7,461 bases of DNA from DATFLS01 sp964413425. GTDB lineage: Bacteria > Fidelibacterota > JAANXI01. The first letter of the stretch is position 1. Each line of letters opens with the position of its first letter. Both the position numbers and the translations under genes were made by a program. Below are positions 1 to 5,380 of this stretch, piece by piece. The stretch covers positions 1 through 7,461 of the forward strand of contig CAYPST010000152.1 in assembly GCA_964413425.1 (NCBI GenBank). The letters run 5' to 3'. The notes under the pieces were generated by a model. It was not told the DNA's origin, did no database searches, and worked only from the letters and a program-made list of their open reading frames with translations.

Positions 1-887
1 TCATGGCCCGGACCCCACAGGAATCCAGATTCTCTCTGTCTTATGAGGCACCTGCAGGTGAGGGGTCTGACGACCACAAACCATACCATGATCCATGGAA
101 TCACTGGGTATTTAGAATTTATGCCGGGTCTATAAGTCTCGGTCTGGAAACAAATCAGACGGACTTCGACTCCCGGTGGGGATTTTACGCCGATAAGGTC
201 ACAGACGAATGGAAAATTCGGCTCCGTCCATATTTTAACTACGAATTTGTGGAAATTCAGCGGGTGGAGTACGAAGATCCAATTGTCAACTCACAACACA
301 GACACGGCTTTGACAGTTATCTCATCAAAAGCCTTGATGAGCACTGGTCTGCCGGAGTGTTTGCTGACTACATCACCAGAAGTGACCGGAATTTGAAGCA
401 TCGATTCCGGTTCAATCTGGGATTAGAATATAGTCTGCTCCCCTATGACCTGGCGACTCGCAGGGCAATCACATTTACGTATCAGATAGGCTACAGTCCT
501 GTTCACTATTATGAAGAAACCATTTTTCATAAAACCCAAGAACATCTGTTTAATCATCAACTCGAAGCCGGTGTCCATTTTCAACAGCCGTGGGGAGATA
601 TCTATGGCGGGGTGAACGGATCACACTATTTTCACGATATGAGTCTGCGCAGGGCTGAAATTTTCGGGAATGTCTCGGTTCGGCTGTTAAAAGGACTCTC
701 CTTGGTGCTGAGCACAAACTTCGAAATGATCCAGGATCAGCTCTCGCTCCCCATTGGGGATGCCTCCCTGGAGGAAGTCCTTCTCAGACAACGGGAGTTA
801 TCTACAGATTTTTCGCTCAATGGATCCATAGCACTCACGTACAGCTTTGGTTCGGATTTTGCCAATGTTGTCAACACGCGATTTTGA
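1..887 (+). CDS. Outer-membrane beta-barrel protein, 3' part (5' end outside window)
   Basis: The frame is open from the left edge to the TGA at 885-887 and gives about 294 residues. The ATG at 3 is probably internal. It has no room for a ribosome binding site, there is no signal peptide, and the first residues (ARTPQESRFSLSYEAP) look like mid-protein sequence of a family I remember as roughly 400 residues long. What is visible is a chain of alternating polar/hydrophobic strands rich in Tyr, Phe and Trp (for example NHWVFRIYAG, WKIRLRPYF, IALTYSF). It ends NVVNTRF, and a C-terminal Phe is typical of proteins inserted by the BAM machinery. The role is unknown; no catalytic motif is visible. 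Membership of the FCB-group family is from memory, and the barrel call is inference from composition. No direct link to the copper genes downstream is apparent. Confidence 0.7.
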   Translation, partial: MARTPQESRFSLSYEAPAGEGSDDHKPYHDPWNHWVFRIYAGSISLGLETNQTDFDSRWGFYADKVTDEWKIRLRPYFNYEFVEIQRVEYEDPIVNSQHRHGFDSYLIKSLDEHWSAGVFADYITRSDRNLKHRFRFNLGLEYSLLPYDLATRRAITFTYQIGYSPVHYYEETIFHKTQEHLFNHQLEAGVHFQQPWGDIYGGVNGSHYFHDMSLRRAEIFGNVSVRLLKGLSLVLSTNFEMIQDQLSLPIGDASLEEVLLRQRELSTDFSLNGSIALTYSFGSDFANVVNTRF

Positions 888-959
888 CTTGTTCATTCCC
901 TGCAGCAGGCCCCAGGGGCAGCTCATTGCAATTTTAATGAAGAAGGATATTGCTGTTCT

Positions 960-1478
960 ATGAGTCAGAAGGCCATCCTTTTATGCATCACCGGAGTTTT
1001 TCTATTCAATATCTCCGGGATCTATTGCCAGCAACCGCCTGATACCGAAAGCACATTGCGGTATTGGGGGCAGGGCGGTGCCGCGACGACCTCCCTTGGG
1101 CCGGGATTAGCCGGAAGCGTGACGCTGGATCAGAATAACCACCTTTTCACATTGCGTGCAATCAACACGAACCTTCGGTTCACCGACTACGATACCTGGG
1201 AAATAGCCTTTCTCTATGGTCGCGGCTACCGGAGAGGTAATGTGCACCTCTCGGCAGGGGCCGGTGTTGCCGTGATCGGCGGCAAGAAGTATGCTGGGTT
1301 ATTTGGCGGAGAACCTGCTGTACAGGCGGAGCCTATGATAGGATTTCCTCTGGGAGGAGAGATAGCCTGGACGGCGACCCGGTTCGCAGCCATTGTGTTC
1401 TACGGATTCGCCAATGTAAATACCAATCAACCTGTTGGCGGAATCGGATTGGCGCTGCGTCTTGGAAAAGTGAGATAG
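960..1478 (+). CDS. Small secreted protein of unknown function
   Basis: This 172-residue protein has an N-terminal hydrophobic segment (residues 4-20) followed by IYC-QQPP. That fits a signal peptide cleaved near residue 23; Cys23 is not in a convincing lipobox because Tyr precedes it. The mature part is rich in Gly, Ala and aromatic residues, with glycine-patterned strands such as YGRGYRRGNVHLSAGAGVAVIGG (about residues 86-108) and GGIGLALRLGK at the end. This suggests a small beta-structured protein in the periplasm or outer membrane. The purine-rich sequence AGAAGGA at 941-947, 12 bases before the ATG, is a plausible ribosome binding site and supports this start. The gene lies 72 bases after the barrel-protein gene in the same direction and could be cotranscribed with it. 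I do not recognise a named family. Confidence 0.65.
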   Translation: MSQKAILLCITGVFLFNISGIYCQQPPDTESTLRYWGQGGAATTSLGPGLAGSVTLDQNNHLFTLRAINTNLRFTDYDTWEIAFLYGRGYRRGNVHLSAGAGVAVIGGKKYAGLFGGEPAVQAEPMIGFPLGGEIAWTATRFAAIVFYGFANVNTNQPVGGIGLALRLGKVR

Positions 1479-1683
1479 GGGCAAACGGCTTTGAATTCAA
1501 TAAGTCCGGCGGGAGAACTATTTGGCGTAATACAGGAACTGCGGACGCAATATGGGATCCCCGGCTCTCTTATGTGTGAGAATATCCTGTTCTTATGACA
1601 CTTCATATACACAATTGAGTCCGATCATTCTCTCAGAGAGCAGAACTTTTCAGGGTGGACTCATTATTGCCAATTGATACTGA

Positions 1684-1730
1684 TAACATAGAGCGCATTT
1701 TACAAATTCAAATTCACCCGTAACATAGAG
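1684..1730 (+). repeat. Direct repeat TAACATAGAG, two copies
   Basis: The 10-mer TAACATAGAG occurs at 1684-1693 and again at 1721-1730, with starts 37 bases apart. The second copy overlaps the -35-like box of the proposed sigma promoter. The first copy lacks the downstream CGTCC box. A short AAATTC AAATTC doublet (1704-1715) lies between them. This could be a duplicated regulator site or the remnant of a local duplication. The repeat is exact; its function is unknown. Confidence 0.5.
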
Positions 1731-1745
1731 ACCATAAATTCGTCC
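1717..1745 (+). promoter_or_regulatory. Candidate ECF-type promoter of the sigma factor operon
   Basis: Two boxes, CCCGTAACA (1717-1725) and TTCGTCC (1739-1745), are separated by 13 bases. The core GTAAC-N16-CGTC matches the general shape of ECF promoters, which have an AAC-containing -35 and a CGTC-like -10 about 16-17 bases apart. The same two boxes with the same spacing occur before the SHOCT gene at 3475-3503. This position directly before the sigma gene fits autoregulation, which is common in ECF factors. The start codon is only 17 bases past the second box, so the transcript leader would be about 10 bases. An operator for another regulator remains possible. Confidence 0.6.
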
Positions 1746-1761
1746 GTACAGGTGAAGGCAG

Positions 1762-2319
1762 ATGAAAGAGCAGGAGAATTCGCTAGAGAAAGAGGAGCTG
1801 GAAGCACTGGCTGCGAAGACCAGGGAAGGCAAAGAAAACGCTTCGGCTGAGATTATATCCATGATGTATCCGGAGATCTATCGGTTTGTCCACTACCGGG
1901 TAAGCCAAACGGAAGACGTGGAAGATTTGACCAATGATGTTTTTGTGAAGATGTTACAGAATCTGGAAACCCAGGATGGCTCGTTCCTGGCATGGTTATA
2001 TCAGATTGCACGAAACAGAATTGTGGATTATTACCGGAAACAGTCGGTCCGGGACGAAACCAATCCCGTAGGGGAGATTATCGAAACGTATCGGGGAGGA
2101 GAGGGAGATATCGAGGGTCAGTTCCAGCGACAGGAACTCCGGAAAGCGATCAACAAGTTGACGGAGGAGCAGCAGGAGGTGGTGATTCTGAGATTTATCG
2201 AGGGATACCAGGCCAACGAGGTCGCGGAAATGCTGGACAAATCTCCCGGGGCGGTGCGGACCCAGCAGTACCGGGCGCTCAAGCAGTTGAAAAAGCATCT
2301 GCCGGAAAACAATGTGTAA
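1762..2319 (+). CDS. ECF-type RNA polymerase sigma factor
   Basis: This 185-residue protein has the two conserved sigma-70 regions of ECF factors. Region 2 (about residues 30-95) contains DVEDLTNDVFVKML (52-65), the core-polymerase binding part, and AWLYQIARNRIVDYYRK (77-93), the -10 recognition helix. Region 4 (about 124-180) contains LTEEQQEVVILRFIEGYQANEVAEML and SPGAVRTQQYRALKQLKK, a helix-turn-helix for the -35 element. There is no region 3 and no C-terminal extension, so a sensor domain within the sigma itself is unlikely. The start is supported by GGTGAAGG at 1751-1758 and by the lack of another in-frame start before the MM at residues 34-35. The following gene begins 24 bases downstream and is probably its membrane-bound regulator. 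A promoter-like motif lies directly upstream. The family assignment is firm; the copper link is inferred from neighbours. Confidence 0.93.
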   Translation: MKEQENSLEKEELEALAAKTREGKENASAEIISMMYPEIYRFVHYRVSQTEDVEDLTNDVFVKMLQNLETQDGSFLAWLYQIARNRIVDYYRKQSVRDETNPVGEIIETYRGGEGDIEGQFQRQELRKAINKLTEEQQEVVILRFIEGYQANEVAEMLDKSPGAVRTQQYRALKQLKKHLPENNV

Positions 2320-2343
2320 CATGAATAACGCATTGAGAAGACC

Positions 2344-3225
2344 ATGAGCAAAGAATTCGAAACCATACTGGATTTATGCATAGATGAAATTCGTGAGGGG
2401 ACGAGCCTGGAAGAGGTTCTCCACAGGTATCCGGAGTATGCCGATGAACTCCGCCCGTTGCTGGAGACTGCCTCGGCCATAGGCGAGCTGGAGAGATCCG
2501 AGCCGTCAGCTGACCAGATGAATACCGCTCTGCTGGAAATCGGCAGACGTAGTACCGCCGCCCCTCCGGAGGAGACCGATGCGCTCTCACAAGCAACCGG
2601 GAGGCAGTCGGAGTCCAAAATAATACCGGCCTTTCTCCGGAAGCGCTGGGTGCGGTCAACGGTAAACGCCATGTTAGTGATCCTGGTGCTGTTCTGGGGG
2701 CTCTCCACCGTGTCGGCAGACAGTGTCCCCGGCGACATCCTCTATCCGGTGAAACGGGCGACGGAGCAGGTGAAGTTCGCGCTGACCTTCGGTCCGGCGG
2801 ACAAGGCGGAGCTCCGGCTGACGTTTTCGGAACAACGGCTGAAGGAGCTCTCGGAACTGTACCGGAAGACCGGGGAGGTTGACGCCAAACTGATCCGGGC
2901 CATGCTCACAGAAGCGGAAAGTGTGATCGAGGAATACTCGCAAGACCAGGAGGCACCGGCCTATGTGGTCACCAAAGCCCAGCACCTGAACAACACCCAG
3001 GCGGATTTTCTGAGCCATATTCAACCGCACGTGGATGAATCGAGCCGGGATATGGTGGACCAAGCGATTGCGATCTGCCGGATGCGCGGACAGCGTATGG
3101 GACAGCAAATGCAACGCATGATGGAACGGATGCACGGCGGGCAGGGGATGCCCATGCACCGGGGGAAACGCGGACATATGCGCGGAATGGAGATGCAGCC
3201 GCAACAACCGGACAGTAGCCGGTAA
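2344..3225 (+). CDS. DUF5667-type membrane protein, putative anti-sigma factor with Met/His-rich tail
   Basis: This 293-residue protein has four visible parts. Residues 1-45 hold a motif (ILDLCIDEIREGTSLEEVLHRYPEYADELRPLL) that I remember from the cytoplasmic ends of ECF-linked membrane proteins. Residues 46-105 are a polar linker. Residues 106-124 form one membrane segment. The rest should lie outside the cytoplasmic membrane and starts with SVPGDILYPVKRATEQVKFAL, the signature of DUF5667, followed by helices to about residue 240. Residues 245-284 are striking: 11 Met, 3 His and 1 Cys, including MQRMMERMHGG and MPMHRG. Such composition is typical of sites that bind Cu(I). I infer that the protein holds the sigma factor at the membrane and releases it on metal binding. 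The gene starts 24 bases after the sigma stop; GAGAAG at 2335-2340 is a weak ribosome binding site. The DUF5667 call is strong; the anti-sigma and sensor roles are inference. Confidence 0.8.
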   Translation: MSKEFETILDLCIDEIREGTSLEEVLHRYPEYADELRPLLETASAIGELERSEPSADQMNTALLEIGRRSTAAPPEETDALSQATGRQSESKIIPAFLRKRWVRSTVNAMLVILVLFWGLSTVSADSVPGDILYPVKRATEQVKFALTFGPADKAELRLTFSEQRLKELSELYRKTGEVDAKLIRAMLTEAESVIEEYSQDQEAPAYVVTKAQHLNNTQADFLSHIQPHVDESSRDMVDQAIAICRMRGQRMGQQMQRMMERMHGGQGMPMHRGKRGHMRGMEMQPQQPDSSR

Positions 3226-3241
3226 CCAGTAGCCAGTTGTC
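3214..3241 (+). repeat. Degenerate heptamer tract overlapping a stop codon
   Basis: The units AGTAGCC, GGTAACC, AGTAGCC and AGTTGTC run head to tail. The TAA stop of the preceding gene lies inside the second unit. Very similar units recur at 7401-7428, again across a stop codon. Because seven is not a multiple of three, successive units place TAG or TAA in different frames. Confidence 0.65.
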
Positions 3242-3277
3242 AGCCGGTACCCTCCACCACCAAAACGGGAAGAGCAC

Positions 3278-3422
3278 CTGTCATTGCGAGGGAAGTCCGG
3301 CGGACTTCCCGTGGCAATCCCCTGGCGAGTCATGATTGGTCAGTGGGAGTTTTATTACGCGAGCCATTAATGCGCCAGAAGATTATTACGGGCTCTCCAC
3401 CGGAGAGCCCTCGTAATGACAG
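3278..3422. repeat. REPIN/MITE-like inverted-dimer element, 145 bp
   Basis: The left end CTGTCATTGCGAGGG (3278-3292) and the right end CCCTCGTAATGACAG (3408-3422) are inverted repeats matching at 14 of 15 positions. Each half carries its own hairpin: GGGAAGTCCG/CGGACTTCCC at 3290-3310, and GGGCTCTCC-ACC-GGAGAGCCC at 3390-3410. When the right half is reversed and complemented, about 37 of the first 50 bases match the left half. In the stems three base pairs differ, each with the matching change on the other strand. The GTCATTGCGAGG...GGCAATCC style is that of widespread extragenic palindromes in many bacteria, which are often moved by RAYT (IS200/IS605-type) transposases acting elsewhere in the genome. 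No transposase is present here. It follows the sigma/anti-sigma operon and could also stabilise or end its transcript, but no U-tract is seen. Confidence 0.72.
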
Positions 3423-3474
3423 CTGAAGCGCTGAAATAAATACCTAATCCTTTATCCTTCATCTTTCCACCACC

Positions 3475-3503
3475 CCCGTAACACATTCAGTCATGATTCG
3501 TCC
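3475..3503 (+). promoter_or_regulatory. Candidate ECF-type promoter before the SHOCT gene
   Basis: CCCGTAACA (3475-3483) and TTCGTCC (3497-3503) are separated by 13 bases. Both boxes and the spacing are identical to those before the sigma factor gene (1717-1745), while the spacer between the boxes is different. This pattern of conserved boxes and a free spacer is expected for a promoter recognised by one sigma factor. Transcription would begin near 3510 and leave a leader of about 75 bases before the SHOCT start at 3585. I infer that the local ECF factor drives this gene and perhaps the genes behind it. Confidence 0.62.
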
Positions 3504-3538
3504 ATAATAATGATAACATGATGATATTACCATACAAT

Positions 3539-3566
3539 GAACAACTGATAACAAACAACGAACATC
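3539..3566 (+). repeat. AAC-rich degenerate heptamer tract before a start
   Basis: The units GAACAAC, TGATAAC, AAACAAC and GAACATC follow each other just before the AGGAGG ribosome binding site at 3571-3576. The tract would lie in the leader of the SHOCT transcript. A shorter relative (two CAATAAC units) lies before the lipoprotein gene at 4074-4087. Function is unknown; the unstructured, A-rich leader may ease ribosome access. Confidence 0.45.
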
Positions 3567-3584
3567 TGTTAGGAGGTTTTTATC

Positions 3585-3818
3585 ATGCATGGTTTCGGAG
3601 GCAGCATGGGATTTGGAATGGGATTCGGCTGGATCTTCTGGCTGGTCATCCTTGGCGTGATCATCTGGGCGGTGGTCTCGCTGGTGAATCGCCCCTCAGG
3701 TTCCACTGAGCACGGAGTCAGCTCCGGGGAATCCGCCAGGGATATCCTGAAAAAGCGCTATGCACGGGGGGAGATCTCCCGGGAGGAATATCAGGAGATG
3801 AAGTCGGATTTGCGGTAA
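3585..3818 (+). CDS. Small membrane protein with SHOCT motif
   Basis: This 77-residue protein has a Gly/Met/Phe-rich start (MHGFGGSMGFGMGFG), one membrane segment (about residues 15-34, WIFWLVILGVIIWAVVSLV), a short linker, and a C-terminal SHOCT motif (about 49-76, SARDILKKRYARGEISREEYQEMKSDL). SHOCT is a short two-helix module found at protein ends, thought to mediate oligomerisation. Small proteins with this layout often sit beside heavy-metal P-type ATPases and other copper genes. The start is well supported by AGGAGG at 3571-3576, eight bases before the ATG. A candidate ECF promoter precedes it at 3475-3503, which suggests control by the sigma factor encoded upstream. The Met and His residues at the N-terminus (M1, H2, M8, M12) are few, so metal binding is only a possibility. 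Its biochemical role is unknown. Confidence 0.85.
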   Translation: MHGFGGSMGFGMGFGWIFWLVILGVIIWAVVSLVNRPSGSTEHGVSSGESARDILKKRYARGEISREEYQEMKSDLR

Positions 3819-3823
3819 CTCCG

Positions 3824-3905
3824 GTTCTCTTGCCGAATCCCGGATTCCTGCAAAGTGAAAGAACAGGGGTGGGTGGAAAGCAGAGACCACCCGCTTCTTA
3901 CTTTT
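3824..3905 (+). terminator. Tandem hairpins after the SHOCT gene, possible terminator
   Basis: The first hairpin has nested arms: GTTCT (3824-3828) with AGAAC (3860-3864), TTGC (3830-3833) with GCAA (3850-3853), and GAATC with GATTC in the centre. The second pairs GGGTGG (3871-3876) with CCACCC (3887-3892) and is followed by the pyrimidine-rich GCTTCTTACTTTTC. The T-run is interrupted, so termination may be partial and read-through into the lipoprotein gene cannot be excluded. Confidence 0.4.
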
Positions 3906-3969
3906 CGGCAGACCCAGGCCGGCTGTGGAGAATATTCTACACCCCAATAGTATCCAGGAGATCGTTACC

Positions 3970-4034
3970 GAATTTATTATAAGGAAAAATGTTATATAAT
4001 AGCCTTTTACACCCGAAGTCAGGCCATATACACT
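3970..4034 (+). promoter_or_regulatory. AT-rich candidate promoter of the lipoprotein gene
   Basis: A strongly AT-rich stretch contains TATATAAT (3993-4000) but no good -35 box at the right distance. A second possible pair is TTTACA (4006-4011) and TACACT (4029-4034), 17 bases apart. The GTAAC/CGTC motif of the two upstream promoters is absent here. Apart from this, the hairpins and two CAATAAC units at 4074-4087, I see nothing in the 289 bases between the SHOCT and lipoprotein genes. Confidence 0.3.
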
Positions 4035-4073
4035 AAAAAGTTGGTGTGCAATTTGTGTCATGGATACATTCTA

Positions 4074-4087
4074 CAATAACCAATAAC
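4074..4087 (+). repeat. CAATAAC heptamer, two copies
   Basis: Two exact head-to-tail CAATAAC units lie 20 bases before the lipoprotein start and are followed by the related AACGAAA. They resemble the AAC-rich tract before the SHOCT gene. Confidence 0.35.
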
Positions 4088-4107
4088 AACGAAATGAGAG
4101 TGCACAT

Positions 4108-5253
4108 ATGCGACGATACAGATTACGACTGATCATTGCAGCGGCGACCCTGCTCGCAGTTGGGGTGGTGGGATGCAATGTGGGGGACGATCCTCTCTCC
4201 TCGCAGGAGGAGAGCCGGTATACCGTCACCATCCGGGTGGAACCGCCGGAGGTGCTCCGCACTGCCGATACACGAGATCTCTGGACGGAGCCGGTTGAAG
4301 CGGTATTTGAACTGGATGAAAGCTTTGCTGCCGGAACGAAAAGCGGCAGCCATTCACAGTGGGAAACGGTGGATCCGGTTTCTCTGGGAAAACCTGGGCA
4401 CGAGGATGACGGGTCGTTTTTCATCGGTGCGAGAAACCATGGTGGATTGAACATCGGGATGCACTATGGTGCGGGTAGAGCCATGTGGGGCATAGACCGG
4501 CACGGGATGATGGACCGCCATGGACCGGGTGATGGAGCCCACCACTACATGGTGGAGCTCTTTGGCGACAGTACCGTTTCGCAATACCAGGGAGCAATGC
4601 GTGTCCCCCACAGTAGTGTCTCACTCACGGCTTTCAACGCAAATGATACGGTGGAGATTGAATTACAACCGGTTCACGGAGCCCACGGGTATCGCTACGA
4701 GTCGAACGTCACCCTTCCGGAGGGAGAATACGATCTGCAATTGACAGTCGCACCGCCGGATTTCTTCCGCACCGAGGAGACCAGAGCATTTTGGACAGAG
4801 CCGTTCACGGTGGAGTTCACCGGATTTAGACCAAACGACGAGGCTGCCGGAGAGTCTGTCGGAGTTCGGACGGTTGCGGACAGCGAAGGGCATGAACTGC
4901 AGTTAGCATTAGAAGGCGGACCGCCACGGGAATACTGGGCCATGCATACCGGAAGCCTCAGCCCGACAGATGAGGAGAATGTCAATTTGTCACTGAGTAT
5001 CACTGATCCATCCCGTGAAATCAATGAGATGCCGATCTACTATGCCGGGGTACATATGACAGTCCGGGACAGTGAGACCGGCGATGTGGTCAGCGATACG
5101 CTCAGTCCGACTTTTGGGCCACACGGGTTCTATTACGGCGGGAATCTGATGATGGAGATTCTCAGTGATGAGTTTCATGATGAAGATGGGCACCATCACG
5201 GTCATGGAGATAGTGGCGGAATGGGGCCTGGTGGCGGACATATGGGGGGATGA
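4108..5253 (+). CDS. Met/His-rich lipoprotein with duplicated domain, possibly P19/Tpd-like
   Basis: This 381-residue protein has a signal peptide (Arg-rich start, hydrophobic 8-20) ending in VVGC. Cys23 would carry the lipid anchor. An internal repeat is visible: residues 38-67 and 208-237 share Y-x5-V-x-PP-x3-RT-x2-TR-x2-WTEP-x4-F (13 of 30 identical). A second pair is 185-200 (LQPVHGAHGYRYESNV) and 331-346 (LSPTFGPHGFYYGGNL). The GPHG-YYGGN motif recalls the DGPHYG motif of P19/Tpd periplasmic proteins, which bind Cu and Fe; this similarity is from memory and weak. Met and His cluster at 117-148 (HGMMDRHG, HHYM) and at the end (HHHGHG, HMGG). Role inferred: periplasmic metal binding or handover, working with the ATPase encoded next. 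GAGAG at 4096-4100 is a modest ribosome binding site. Lipoprotein and metal-binding composition are well supported; the family is uncertain. Confidence 0.7.
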   Translation: MRRYRLRLIIAAATLLAVGVVGCNVGDDPLSSQEESRYTVTIRVEPPEVLRTADTRDLWTEPVEAVFELDESFAAGTKSGSHSQWETVDPVSLGKPGHEDDGSFFIGARNHGGLNIGMHYGAGRAMWGIDRHGMMDRHGPGDGAHHYMVELFGDSTVSQYQGAMRVPHSSVSLTAFNANDTVEIELQPVHGAHGYRYESNVTLPEGEYDLQLTVAPPDFFRTEETRAFWTEPFTVEFTGFRPNDEAAGESVGVRTVADSEGHELQLALEGGPPREYWAMHTGSLSPTDEENVNLSLSITDPSREINEMPIYYAGVHMTVRDSETGDVVSDTLSPTFGPHGFYYGGNLMMEILSDEFHDEDGHHHGHGDSGGMGPGGGHMGG

Positions 5254-5283
5254 TGATCAGTGTGTGGATAATACCGTACTGGT

Positions 5284-5312
5284 TTTTCACCCGACATCTT
5301 CTGAATTATAAC
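5284..5312 (+). promoter_or_regulatory. Weak candidate promoter before the ATPase gene
   Basis: TTTTCA (5284-5289) and TATAAC (5307-5312) are 17 bases apart, in the 127-base gap before the ATPase. The -35 box matches the sigma-70 consensus at only four of six positions. Cotranscription with the lipoprotein gene is equally possible. Confidence 0.2.
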
Positions 5313-5380
5313 CATAACCCACTACGGACAACCATCAACAGTGACCAGAGAATAGAACTCTAAACCTGACAATACCTGCC

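Noticed and set aside
3..5. ATG at the left edge as the true start of the barrel protein
   Set aside because: No upstream sequence is visible to support it, there is no signal peptide, and the protein appears to begin in mid-domain.
2118..2738. Long reverse-strand frame of 206 codons across the sigma and anti-sigma genes
   Set aside because: Its protein is Ser/Arg-rich with no domain, and it lies opposite two genes with clear families; it is a shadow frame.
3328..3341. AGTCATGATTGGTC inside the inverted element resembles AGTCATGATTCGTC at 3489-3502 in the SHOCT promoter (13 of 14)
   Set aside because: There is no GTAAC box 16 bases before it and the -10-like CGTC is changed to GGTC; probably chance or a trace of local copying, not a third promoter.
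3213..3423. CRISPR array
   Set aside because: The repeats are 7-base tandem units and one inverted pair, with no regularly spaced direct repeats and no cas genes.
3518..3709. Forward reading frame of 63 codons overlapping the SHOCT gene
   Set aside because: It lacks a ribosome binding site, runs through the repeat tract, and conflicts with the well-supported SHOCT frame that has AGGAGG.
3696..4061. Reverse-strand reading frame of 121 codons covering the end of the SHOCT gene and the following gap
   Set aside because: No recognisable domain, no good start signal, and half of it is the antisense of the SHOCT coding region; the gap contains hairpins that explain the sequence better.
4094..4132. 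Twelve-codon frame overlapping the lipoprotein start, as a leader peptide
   Set aside because: Too short and without a ribosome binding site or attenuator-like hairpins; no support beyond an ATG.
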